Origin: Prostheceraeus crozeri | Taxonomy: Eukaryota; Platyhelminthes; Polycladida; Euryleptidae | NCBI GenBank assembly: GCA_907163375.1 | Contig: CAJQUW010012959.1 | Span: 124,001-188,000, forward strand | Direction: 5' to 3' | Length of the DNA stretch: 64,000 nucleotides | Shown: in pieces, positions 11,901 to 20,154 of the stretch | Layout: the number at the start of each line of letters is the position of its first letter | Position numbering within the stretch: position 1 is the first letter of the stretch | The notes under the pieces: model-generated | Seen by the model: only the letters and a program-made list of their open reading frames with translations | Databases searched by the model: none | What the model was told of the DNA's origin: nothing | Position numbers and translations under genes: made by a program

Positions 11901-13107
11901 TTATTTGAAGTCGACCTCATCTATCCAGACTGTATTAAGAATAGAACCGTTGATTTTCCTCTCGCACCCGAATCTGGCATAGTCAGTCCAGATATGTTCT
12001 CTCCCTTTATGGAAGAACACAATAAGCAACATTAGGCGGAAAATGACTTAAAATATAAAGCCACTAGGAAGTTGTTGCTCACCCAATTGAACAAGCAGCA
12101 TTACATCGTGCACTATTCCATCCTCAAATTCTATCTAGGTATGGGGATGTAACTTGATAAAGTCCATCGCGCTATCCAGTTTAGGCAGAAGCCCTTTCTA
12201 AAACCGTATATAGAATTTAATAGCAAGAAACGGGCTGAATTCAAGAATCCTTTCGAAAAGGACTTCTTAAATTTAAGAATAATGCCCTCTTTGGTAAAAC
12301 CATGGAGGATGTAAGGAAGCGCATGGACTATCGTATCTTAACTGATCCGGAAACGAGTATCAAAGAATGTTGCTCGCCGTTGTTTTGCCACCATGATGTC
12401 ATTTCCGAAGACATCACTGGTTTTAAAATGCTAAAATCTAAAGTATAACTTTGCAAGCCCATTTATGTCGGTCAAGCCGTCTTGGATCACTCCAAGTTAG
12501 AAATGTAAAAGTTATTTTACCATACTTTTAAAACGTGTCCATTGATCCAACATGTGGAGGCGACAACATGAGGAGGCGATACAGACAGCTTCTTCCTAGC
12601 TTTGAAACCACTAACCAAGTCAAGCAGAAAGACATTTTAAAATGTTTAGCATCCAAGTTTGATAGTTCCAACTATCCCACTGACCATCCGCTTTACTCTA
12701 CCTCAAATAAAGCAAAGCTTGGCTGCTTCAAGGATGAGTGTGCCGGCAAACAGATAAAGGAGATGATCTTGCTTCGCCCCAAGATGTACTCCATGAAGCT
12801 AAAATCCTCAGAGCTTTCTATAAAACGGGCGAGAGGCATCTCGAAGTCAATCGTTAGAAAAATGACACATAGGGACTATCAAGATGCCCTAGATTCTCTT
12901 AAAATTAAAAAAGTAGAAATGACCATTTTAAAATCACAGTCGCATCAAGTCAGAACAACGACGTTTAGGAAACGAGGTCTCTCAGCTTGGGAAGACAAGC
13001 GATGCTGGATGAGTCCTAACCACTCATTACCATACGGCCATCCAGACACTCATCTACCTCCACCCAAGAGACAGGAACTTTTTCCTCCTCCGTCCGGCGA
13101 TGTCTGA
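8920..13107 (+). pseudogene. polB: Protein-primed family-B DNA polymerase (Polinton/Maverick type), multiply broken
   Basis: Domain order follows Polinton/adintovirus PolB. Two short tentative 5' exons (ATG at 8920; 9134-9208) precede a Pro-rich linker from 9340. Next come an N-terminal region, a HPEWHYCGIPKISKL block, a C2H2-like finger (CDRCTRRF...HYEWC, about 10436-10500), the exonuclease motif YADIECY (about 10590), the HNH-like CPRCC...VRDHCHLSGKFR region (10850-10930), FHNFKCYDAH, the polymerase MYIDQNNLYGSAL block (about 11750), GGDTDS motif C near 12571-12588 and the C-terminal thumb ending LPYGH. Reading-frame changes occur near 9957, 10505 and 11200 and between 12030 and 12540, with several stops, so it cannot make an enzyme. 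The phases of the proposed 5' introns do not reconcile, so that part is uncertain. Confidence 0.85.
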
Positions 13108-13150
13108 TGATGAATGCTTCCTCTCTGTTGTGGTTGATGTTTTGCTTTTT

Positions 13151-13176
13151 CACTCCATGGCGTTTTCTATGGGGTG
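13151..13176 (+). promoter_or_regulatory. Hairpin downstream of PolB
   Basis: CACTCCATGG and CTATGGGGTG pair over 10 positions (two G-U) around a CGTTTT loop, ~45 nt after the polymerase frame ends. Its geometry differs from the 6-bp/4-nt histone-like hairpins, so its role in 3' processing is only a guess. Confidence 0.3.
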
Positions 13177-14067
13177 TTGTGAGTGAGTGCCTTGTAACAT
13201 GCGTCCAACTCCTGATCACTTCATATCATGACTTGCATATCAACTGGTTTTTCCTGACTTTGTTTTGTCCCTGCACATGAGTGACTTTGTATTCTCCCTG
13301 CACATGAGTGACTTTGTTTTCTCCGGTGATGTGAGCCACAAAAACTTTGTTTTCTGCTACCATCAGTATTAACTGCATGTGGCTGTGATGAAAATCGGTT
13401 GTGTTGATGAATAACATATCATGTACATACTGTGTTGTTTTCCTTTTGACATAAAGATGGGATTCTCACTCATTAGACAGAAGTAAAAGTTCCAATCATT
13501 TTGTAAGATGGGTAGGGTTAGAATTAAAGTTGTTGATTGTAAGTTGGAAATAAAGTTATCACCATGTCGCTGTTTGTAAGATAGGTGAAATATAAATGAA
13601 GTCATAACCATGTTAGAGTTTGTAAGTTAACATCCTCACCAACGAATGTAACATCTTGACAATTTCTTCGGCTTAGGAAACATCAACCACTTTGCTGACT
13701 CATGTCTATAAATAGCTCTGACTCATGAAGGGGTAAGGCTCCAGTCATACGAATCTAATCAGTCTTGTTCAACCTTTTCACCGACACGTGTGTGGGCTAG
13801 TCATTCAAAATCGATGGTGCCTCACGTCAGACAGCGTGACCTTTTCACCGACAAGTGTGTGTGTGTGTGTGTGGACATCATTTCATGTCTATAAATAGCG
13901 CTGACTCATCATAAAGCGAAGAACCTTGTTGATGACCTTTTCACTGACAAGAGTGTGGGCGATAGTTACTCATTCAAAACACATCATGTGATTAACACGA
14001 TTCTATTAACTGTGACTCACAAGGATAACACATTAAAGATTTAACAATGTCAGCTACTTTACTGATA
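13177..14067. other. Non-coding region with 27-bp tandem repeats and two duplicated TATA modules
   Basis: 27-bp units (GACTTTGTTTTGTCCC...) lie at 13256-13336. Modules reading ATGTCTATAAATAGC occur near 13703 and 13887, each next to CCTTTTCACYGACAAG-type repeats, with a (GT)n run near 13857. No coding frame follows either TATA on the plus strand, so these look like orphaned promoter duplicates. AATAAA occurs near 13545 and could end the PolB transcript. Confidence 0.5.
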
Positions 14068-14841
14068 TCACGTAAACCAGTCATGATACAATGTCCGTTG
14101 TGAAACACTGCAATATGTATAGGATGTCACTTCCGAATCAGAACAGCAAGAAAAGAGTTCAGTTTCATAAAATATACAATGATTACTGGTTTTAATGTTG
14201 GCTAGATTCACTAACATCTTCAAGTGAACAGACACTACTATATTCTGAGGGGACTGAGGCGTAGATGAGGCATGAGTGTTCGCATTTTCTTGACGACTTC
14301 GTAACACATGGACTGTATCACGAAATGAGAAAGGTTTCCTAGGACTTAGATTTTGCCGCAGCGAAAAATTTGAAAATTTCGACCGTTGCTCATGCGAATG
14401 ACCAACATTTGTGGACGACCGCGATGATAGACTGAATCGGGAAGATGGGTATGCAACTGTTCTAAATCGATGTCTCTTCTGAGATTCATTTCGCGCATGG
14501 CGTTGATGATGCGGATGGGGAGCAGGACTCACAAATGACATGAGGGTTGAGTGAACTTCCCTTTTATACTTTTCCCATGAGGGTTTTGGAATCACAATGT
14601 AGCAGTGATCATTATGTAGAATCATCTCTTGAATGCGAATAAATACAATGCCGTCTCCTACGTTAATGACACGGCAAGACTTGGATAGGATTGCGCGATG
14701 CAACCTTCGTATATGAAAGCGTTCTAGAGTTATCTGAAGTTAACGTTTCGCATCATGAAATGTAACACACTGACTTTTCCATGATACATGGAGCCATGCT
14801 GATAATTTCCACATGATTAAAACCTGAGTGAAGAAGGGCAT
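14068..14841 (-). pseudogene. Small basic protein, possibly PC4-like ssDNA-binding
   Basis: A splice acceptor (TTCTTTCTTAG) precedes ATG at 14841. The frame has one in-frame TAA (about 14740) and then continues to 14068. The first ~90 residues after the stop include GDGIVFIRIQEMILHND and IVIPKPSWEKYKREV, whose strand-turn-strand then xxxSWxxxK pattern resembles the PC4/SUB1 fold; this is weak, pattern-level similarity. The rest is low-complexity, rich in His, Arg and Ser. The position near the right end of the element, in line with other minus-strand genes, suggests a single transcriptional block. Confidence 0.4.
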
Positions 14842-14898
14842 GCCTAAGAAAGAAGGAGAGAGAGTCATGTTCATGTGTGGCATGGTGAGTGTACATTT

Positions 14899-14943
14899 TC
14901 TTTCTTGATACGGTGGCCGTTAGGCCGTGGTCTCATAAAGACC
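14899..14943 (-). promoter_or_regulatory. Histone-like 3' end: hairpin plus CAAGAAAGA box
   Basis: On the minus strand, 29 nt after the stop of the gene at 15569-14973, GGTCTTTATGAGACC (14943-14929) can fold into a 5-6 bp hairpin. Twenty-one nucleotides further is CAAGAAAGA (14907-14899), identical to the sea-urchin histone downstream element that pairs with U7 snRNA. The hairpin is one base shorter than the 16-nt histone consensus. Confidence 0.4.
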
Positions 14944-14972
14944 GATGGTGCGTTCTCAGTGTGTGGAGAGTG

Positions 14973-15569
14973 TTACTGTAGTTGATCATCATCAACATGG
15001 ACATCATTTTTAAAGGTGATGGAGACAAGATAGGGATTCAACGTAAACAACCTTCCGTCCCTGCGCGGACCCATGTAGATGGTTTGAATTTTAATTTCGA
15101 AAGAGTAGAATCCTTTTCCCAAAATGGGGAGTGGTTTGCAATTGAGTAAGTCGAATTCGCTGCCCTCCTTTTCATGGATGATGAGACAGTGTCTATCCAT
15201 ATGCACATACATGTATCGTCTTTCCATGATGGGAACTTGTGGCCGCTTCCCATTGTGTCGAACAATTTCTTTGGGAATGGTGAGATTTTCTTTCAGGAAT
15301 GTTTCAAGAGTATTGAATTGTAACCGTGTCCAATAGTCTAACGGCACACACACGGCCAGTCCATACTTTGTTGACATAACCTTTAGATAATCTATCCGAT
15401 GACTTGGAGTTTTTATGGTCACGGCTTCTCCATGATGAGTTATCTTTTGATTGAAAGCATTTTTACCCGATGCTAAAGTAAGGGAGTTCAGTGTACCCAG
15501 TGCGAGAGCAGAGGAGTTGATGGCTTCGAGCAACTGCATGGTTAGCGCAAGGACGGAAATGATTGCCAT
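14973..15569 (-). CDS. ~200-codon protein of the Polinton-like family, unknown function (paralogue of 17355-18034)
   Basis: 198 codons from ATG at 15569. An alternative start at 15539 is favoured if the TATA at 15588-15595 is used, because transcription would begin after the first ATG. The N-terminus has a hydrophobic, weakly signal-like segment (AIISVLALTMQLL). The middle has AVCVPLDYWTRLQ and the C-terminal part GKGFYSFEIKIQTIYMGPRRDG, both matched in the paralogue (SIPIDNWLRQQ; GAGFYSFHIEVPAVYVGP). No known domain recognised. The frame is intact, unlike most genes of this copy. Confidence 0.55.
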   Translation of the reverse strand: MAIISVLALTMQLLEAINSSALALGTLNSLTLASGKNAFNQKITHHGEAVTIKTPSHRIDYLKVMSTKYGLAVCVPLDYWTRLQFNTLETFLKENLTIPKEIVRHNGKRPQVPIMERRYMYVHMDRHCLIIHEKEGSEFDLLNCKPLPILGKGFYSFEIKIQTIYMGPRRDGRLFTLNPYLVSITFKNDVHVDDDQLQ

Positions 15570-15587
15570 GAGCTCAGTCGTCCGTTT

Positions 15588-15595
15588 TATAAGCA
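15588..15595 (-). promoter_or_regulatory. TATA box
   Basis: TTATAAAA on the minus strand, 16-20 bp upstream of the first ATG of the gene at 15569-14973; it fits initiation at about 15560. Confidence 0.45.
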
Positions 15596-15742
15596 GACCT
15601 AGCTCCAATCACATACGTTTCCCTTTTCACGTTTTCCCTGTCTTTGTTATGTGACAAAGAGTTATCGCACGTGAACTTTTGACTGCGTGGGTGGAAACCT
15701 TCCCTCATACAAAGTCGTTCTAGTCCTCACAAAGACTTGAGT

Positions 15743-15918
15743 GACACGCCCCTTCTAGCGAACAAAGACGCATTCATTAATCTAACAAAGAGACTGATAG
15801 TAATGCACAAAGCGGAATGACTCATGTTATGACACGCCCCTTCTAGCGAACAAAGACGCATTCATTAATCTAACAAAGAGCCTGATGGTAATGCACAAAG
15901 CGCAATGACTCATGTTGC
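15743..15918. repeat. 88-bp tandem duplication
   Basis: Two units starting GACACGCCCCTTCTAGCG at 15743 and 15831 with a few substitutions. They lie between the genes ending at 15967 and starting at 15569. Confidence 0.85.
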
Positions 15919-15966
15919 TCTATACACCATTACAAAATACTCAGTGAAAAGAAATCTTTATTGCAT

Positions 15967-16389
15967 CTACACAATGTGTCGACGATCAAACAAAGTCGTG
16001 GATGTAAACACACTCATTTGAATCATGATATATTTAACAACGTATGCATTTCCTTCCATCGCCCCTTCCATTTTCTCCATAACTTTCTCCGTATGTCGTG
16101 CATAAGATAGGTCACTAAGAGTAGTCCATTCTGAGCAATAAAATTCAAAACGAAGTGGTTTTTGCAAATCTTTCAACTCAATATAAGCAACGAGTCTACC
16201 CTTCACATCTTCAGGTTGTAAACTCTCCATCAATCTTTTGAAGAGAGGAAGGCTTTTATTTGCTGCCACTTTCATATCATTCATCTCTACTTTAAATGTA
16301 AGTTTCCAAGCTTGTAAAAATCCATCGAATCCTTGTTTATCAAGAGTCAAATGAAACATGTGGTTACTTAAGGTACGATGCGCCATCAT
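15967..16389 (-). CDS. 140-codon family protein, copy 2
   Basis: From ATG at 16389 (a splice acceptor TTTATTCATAG lies upstream) to the stop at 15967 there are 140 codons without breaks. Related to 18617-19039 and 7850-8302: it shares LMESLQPEDVKGRLVAYIEL with LMDSLMNKDVKGRLVAEIEF, a FEFYC strand and the R-H-x-x-K helix. AATAAA begins four bases after the stop, so this transcript probably has an ordinary poly(A) end. No known function; equal length and tandem placement point to duplication inside the element. Confidence 0.6.
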   Translation of the reverse strand: MMAHRTLSNHMFHLTLDKQGFDGFLQAWKLTFKVEMNDMKVAANKSLPLFKRLMESLQPEDVKGRLVAYIELKDLQKPLRFEFYCSEWTTLSDLSYARHTEKVMEKMEGAMEGNAYVVKYIMIQMSVFTSTTLFDRRHIV

Positions 16390-16559
16390 AAACGTTGTGA
16401 CTATAGATTTCACATTGCTTCAATGGCTTCCACTATGAATAAAACAGAAATAACAATCATGTTCCACTGTAAGTTTATTCAACACCAGACAAAATTCACA
16501 AGTACAGAATACACTTCATAAAATGACCATCATTCATTCACAAGGAGTAAAAACATGTT

Positions 16560-17325
16560 TTACATAGACCCATGCTGTTGACAATAATATAGATACAGTT
16601 CATAAACGTCATAGAGACTACAATGCCAGCGTGAAGAGAGTTTTGCAATGTAGGTAGCTTTATTTCTAGTTTTACAATAGGATGGTGGTCTGTACAGGTG
16701 ATGTCTCTCACCGAAACATATAGCCATGTGAAAAATCATTTCATCTCTAAACTTCTTTTGATCACAATGCATATGATAGTCTTGCCTTACACGATCTACC
16801 CAACATGGTAAATATAAATGATCAATGTGCAACTGAAGTGTTGTTGCTTCTCGTTCAGAATCATTTCCTAATATCTTAACAATATGAAAACCTGACAGCC
16901 ACCGTTTGAAATCACTTATCAAATACGTTTCATTTACAAATCCAATATGAATCAAAATAGAAGGATCAAGTCCATGCACATGACGTCGTGACCATTCGTC
17001 TTTGTGTGGAGGACAGTAGGCAAATCTATGATATACACTAACAACAGTTTGATCACTTTCTCTCATTGCAATAGCACTCAATTCCTGCATGGGTGTTCCC
17101 TCACTGTCTATGAAGATGACAACCTACAATATCAAAAAGACTTCATTACAAAATAATACAATTAGCAGGAACTTTCCAAGGATGTCTATCCTTTACATAA
17201 CAAAAGATACATACAACATGATGACAATGTTTTATTTGAACATAACGCGCAAGGCCGCGTTTTCCACATTCACTACATACTAACTGATTACAATACTTAA
17301 GATTTCTCTTTGGTGGTAACACCAT
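16560..17325 (-). CDS. DEDDh (DnaQ/TREX-like) 3'-5' exonuclease, two exons
   Basis: Proposed CDS: exon 1 17325-17281, intron 17280-17124 (GTATGT...TTGTAG, 157 nt), exon 2 17123-16560; the join keeps frame and gives 202 aa. Motif I is IDSEGTPMQELSAI (D-x-E followed by G-T), as in TREX/DnaQ enzymes; motif II is the Asp in LGNDSEREAT; motif III is HCSLYD (H-x4-D) followed by VYELYLYY, like the HxAxGD helix of TREX1. All four acidic/His residues are present and the frame is open. It would degrade DNA or RNA ends from 3'. A separate DEDDh gene is not among the core Polinton genes I know. An AATAAA lies ~80 nt downstream. The unspliced exon-1 frame alone encodes a Cys/His-rich stretch that I take to be intronic. 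Confidence 0.65.
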
Positions 17326-17354
17326 CTTTCTTTGATGTGCGACGACGTTTAGGT

Positions 17355-18034
17355 TTAGTGACAGGTTCTTGACACTCCTTGACACTCTTTGACACAAGAA
17401 TCAATGACTTTCTCAATGTGATCAAGTCCTGTTAACTCAGGTTGATGATGAATTTGAGCAATGCGCAAATTGAGAGAAATCAAATTCCCATCAGATTGAT
17501 GAGGTCCCACATAAACAGCAGGTACCTCAATATGAAAGGAATAAAAGCCTGCACCTAACGATGACAATTCTGTTTTAACTGACTGTTCAACTGTCACTCC
17601 TGAAGTGACTTTACAATACTTGCTTTGTAAAATATAGCAGCGAGTGCCGCGATACAAAGGTTTATAATAAGAAGTTTCTTTTCTGGCCACAACTGTAATA
17701 GTTCAGTAGGAATAAGAGCCTTTTGCCTCACAACGTCTTCTAAAATGTCAAGCTGCTGACGCAACCAATTATCAATAGGGATACTCAGGTTTTGACCGCA
17801 ACGATTTACTTGCGTATCCACTTTTGGTAAGTATACCGCCGGCGTTTGAAGATAGAGTCGAACACTGTTGTAGCGCACTTGTTGTTTGTAGGTAGGATAG
17901 CCGTGAATTACCTTTTCAATTTTCGGATTCCACAGCTCGAGATGTTGAGGATTCAGTGATGCAGCATTTGGAGTAGGATTCATGGCCATGGCAGTCTGTA
18001 ACGAAAGAATACCACTAAGTACATTCATGATCAT
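17355..18034 (-). pseudogene. ~200-codon family protein, paralogue of 14973-15569, with frameshift
   Basis: Starts at ATG 18034 (or 18028). It aligns with the 14973-15569 product through the N-terminal hydrophobic segment, the SIPIDNWLRQQ strand/helix and the C-terminal GAGFYSFHIEVPAVYVGP block. A one-base frame change is needed near 17690 (after IPTELLQ). The last ~15 codons overlap GAGTGTCAA repeats; in the other frame the end would be a basic tail (KPKRRRTSKK) resembling a nuclear localisation signal, so a second indel there is possible. Either a recent pseudogene or affected by sequencing error. Confidence 0.5.
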
Positions 18035-18076
18035 CAGAGAAAAGAAAATTGTTAGCTTAGCAGTGACATATGAGGT

Positions 18077-18092
18077 GGCCCTTAAGAGGACC
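18077..18092 (-). promoter_or_regulatory. Histone-like 3' stem-loop without ribozyme
   Basis: On the minus strand CCAAAA-GGTCCTCTTAAGGGCC-ACC: 6-bp stem (one G-U), CUUA loop, with the CCAAA 5' flank and ACC 3' flank typical of histone mRNA ends. It starts 20 nt after the stop of the gene at 18343-18113. No twister and no CAAGAAAGA follow. Confidence 0.55.
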
Positions 18093-18112
18093 TTTTGGAG
18101 CGTTCACAGGAT

Positions 18113-18343
18113 TTAAAGCTTATCACCAAAGTCTAAGTCTTCGTCATCGTCCAGTAAATTAAATGTCTTGGGCTTAAGACCCGAATTGCGTTTCAATTCC
18201 CTAAAAGACTTAAACGTAAAGCGTCTAGGTGGTGGAGGCGGTGGTGGCGATGGTTCAACAAAATCTGCCTGCACAATCATCGGCCACACAATCTCCTGCG
18301 TCTCTCTTCTAAAATGCTGGTAAGGTTTATGCCACACCGTCAT
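18113..18343 (-). CDS. Small protein with poly-Pro tract and acidic C-terminus
   Basis: 76 codons from ATG at 18343. Contains PSPPPPPPPRR near the middle, then a basic KSFRELKRN region and the acidic end LLDDDEDLDFGDKL. No domain recognised. CTATAAAAG at 18479-18471 (minus) provides a TATA box, giving a ~110-nt leader, and a histone-like hairpin follows the stop. Frame intact; short length leaves the coding call moderate. Confidence 0.5.
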   Translation of the reverse strand: MTVWHKPYQHFRRETQEIVWPMIVQADFVEPSPPPPPPPRRFTFKSFRELKRNSGLKPKTFNLLDDDEDLDFGDKL

Positions 18344-18470
18344 GACACTCACTTGCAAATTTGCAAACAGGAATGATCAGACAAAGTTGAGAGGGGAGAA
18401 TGACTTCAGCAAGTCACACACACTTTCCAAGTCAAGAGAATGAAATGAAGAGAAAATGGGGAGACGTCTG

Positions 18471-18479
18471 CTTTTATAG
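18471..18479 (-). promoter_or_regulatory. TATA box of the small Pro-rich protein gene
   Basis: CTATAAAAG on the minus strand about 130 bp upstream of the ATG at 18343. Confidence 0.5.
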
Positions 18480-18616
18480 TCTCCTGCGAATCCACATTTG
18501 ACACTATGTGAGCCAATCAGAGACCTCCGTTTCTCCCCTGACTTCGTTGCGGCAGGGAAAAGGAGTCACGCGGACGACTGACTCATGAATGCTTTTCCCA
18601 AATCTTGTAGTCAAAT

Positions 18617-19039
18617 CTAGTTTAGCACATTGAGTTGAATATGAATGTGTTTTATGCGACATAAGAGCAAGTTGGATCCATGCTCATGAAATGAATCTAG
18701 TCGAGATGCAATTTTCGCCATGTGTCGCTGATAGAAATCTTTGGGATCATGTATCGTCTCTGCAGAATAGGATGCAAAATGAAACACTACACGTTCACCT
18801 GCATGTTCATCAGTTACTTTCTCAAATTCAATCTCTGCAACTAATCGTCCTTTCACATCTTTATTCATCAAACTGTCCATGAGATGTTGGAAAACGAAGT
18901 AACCTTTAGCGATAGCAAATTCTAAGTCTGCCTTTTCATGATGAAAGGAGATGATGTAGTCCCTAATCACACCACGAAGACTTTGTCGATGAAAACGTAG
19001 TGAACAAAATTCATTCGTAAACTTTACTGCTCCTGTCAT
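18617..19039 (-). CDS. 140-codon family protein, copy 3
   Basis: 140 codons from ATG at 19039, the same length as the 15967-16389 gene. It carries KDVKGRLVAEIEF, VVFHFASYS, DFYQRHMAKIASRLDSFHEHG and LLLCRIKHIHI, which define the family with the other two copies. The frame is open upstream to 19108, into the terminal repeat, so the original promoter may have been lost when the right end of the element was cut. Function unknown; a compact mixed fold ending in a strand is suggested by the pattern. Confidence 0.6.
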   Translation of the reverse strand: MTGAVKFTNEFCSLRFHRQSLRGVIRDYIISFHHEKADLEFAIAKGYFVFQHLMDSLMNKDVKGRLVAEIEFEKVTDEHAGERVVFHFASYSAETIHDPKDFYQRHMAKIASRLDSFHEHGSNLLLCRIKHIHIQLNVLN

Positions 19040-19098
19040 CTTTCTTCCTTTCACTTCGGAGACATAGCATGAATGACATTCAGGTGTAACATGGCACA

Positions 19099-19401
19099 CT
19101 GATTCCAAATCTGGTCTCTGTTTTCCCGTCCGAGGCTTGCTTCACCCGGTAGAGCGATTTTCATAAAAATTCTAACTCTGTCGTTTTTTCGTCAATGTCC
19201 AAAATTTCAATAAAGTCTCACCTCTAAACGAAGGCAGATACGAACAAGCCATGTTTTCCACTGAATTTGTCTCACTCCCAGCTTTCAAACGAGCTATTGC
19301 ACGACTTTCTACGATGTCTACAACCAAAGTTGGAAGTTTGGCAGGAGAGGGGGGAGTTAGAACTTTTTCTCTCCGATTGAGTTGGGAAGACGTTCCTAGA
19401 C
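19099..19401. repeat. Right terminal inverted repeat of element 1 (truncated)
   Basis: Inverted copy of 4210-4512, ending abruptly at about 19401 with unrelated sequence beyond. Confidence 0.75.
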
Positions 19402-19632
19402 CCTACAGCATCCCAGCTCTAAAAGATGCAGAAATCTGAACAAATAGAGGAATAGTATCACTTTTAGAGGACATGAAAGCATAGACTCCGAGTCAGCGTC
19501 CGAGGAATTTTGCATTTAGTGTCCGATAGAAGTGGATATTATTGGTATTCTAACCTAATGAAGATGAAATCCATGGCGATGTCAACAAGCAATGATTCTG
19601 AAATGATGATCTATGTTTTTATAACGCATAGT
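19402..19632. other. Flank of truncated element; no gene seen
   Basis: No recognisable feature; ends in the CGCATAGT target copy at 19625-19632. Confidence 0.4.
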
Positions 19633-20146
19633 CAAGGAGGTCTAGATATCTATAATTATAGATAATGGATTGTTAACTATTATACCTTTTCCATTAATTA
19701 TTGACACAAACTGCAAAATAAATGTCACAAATGATTTCTACGGATAAACATGGTATAGTAGATGAGTAGATGTAATGCAAATGTTCTATGATAGGCCGAT
19801 ATCTTCGTGATTCCATGTTCAGTGAAGGCCGTAAACCCCAAGTTTTATAATGACCAATTTCCTATTATTTTCCATCTAGCTTATTGCGATAAGATAAAAC
19901 AAATACGTGACAAGGTTTGACAATGCATTTGTAAAATAAAGAACAGCAAGTTTTAAATCTACTAGTCAACAATGTCCTCTTTATTCAGGCACTTCTCTGT
20001 GTAAAAAAGAGAGCAATTATGCCACTGATGGCATTTAAAAGATGTGATTGATGACATTGCTTCCTCGATCTGCTGTCTAAGAATGTTCATTCGATGTCGG
20101 TTATTTATTATTATTAGCTATAATTATAGATATCTAGACCTCTTTG
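19633..20146. mobile_element. hAT-type MITE
   Basis: 514 bp with inverted ends CAAGGAGGTCTAGATATC and CAAAGAGGTCTAGATATC, flanked by identical 8-bp direct repeats CGCATAGT (19625-19632 and 20147-20154). Eight-base duplications and CA-starting ends fit hAT; no coding capacity. Confidence 0.8.
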
Positions 20147-20154
20147 CGCATAGT

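Larger units (their letters stand above)
3753..19401. mobile_element. Polinton-like element 1 (decayed, right end truncated)
   Basis: The left end begins AGTAGTAATCCCATCCCAGG, homologous to the ends of the palindromic element at 31367 and 51291 (AGTAGTAACCCCATTGCAGG); termini starting AG fit Polintons. The inner part of the left inverted repeat (about 4210-4512) recurs inverted at 19099-19401, where homology stops abruptly, so the outer ~450 bp of the right repeat are missing and no target duplication can be read. Between the repeats are PolB, a coiled-coil gene, an exonuclease-like gene and several small gene families. Integrase, packaging ATPase, protease and capsid genes, expected in autonomous Polintons, were not seen. 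Several genes carry stops or frameshifts, so the copy is dead. Confidence 0.75.

Noticed and set aside
13690-13920. Two TATA-containing modules as promoters of a plus-strand gene
   Set aside because: No coding frame or splice pattern follows; kept only as orphan repeats.
14929-14943. Twister or complete 16-nt histone hairpin at this place
   Set aside because: No TCCCAAGC core nearby, and the hairpin is one base short; only the weaker hairpin-plus-CAAGAAAGA call is kept.
17132-17397. Cys/His-rich 83-codon frame that looks like a small zinc-finger protein
   Set aside because: Its start matches exon 1 of the exonuclease gene, but the Cys-rich part falls inside a good intron (GTATGT...TTGTAG) whose removal joins the DEDDh motif in frame.
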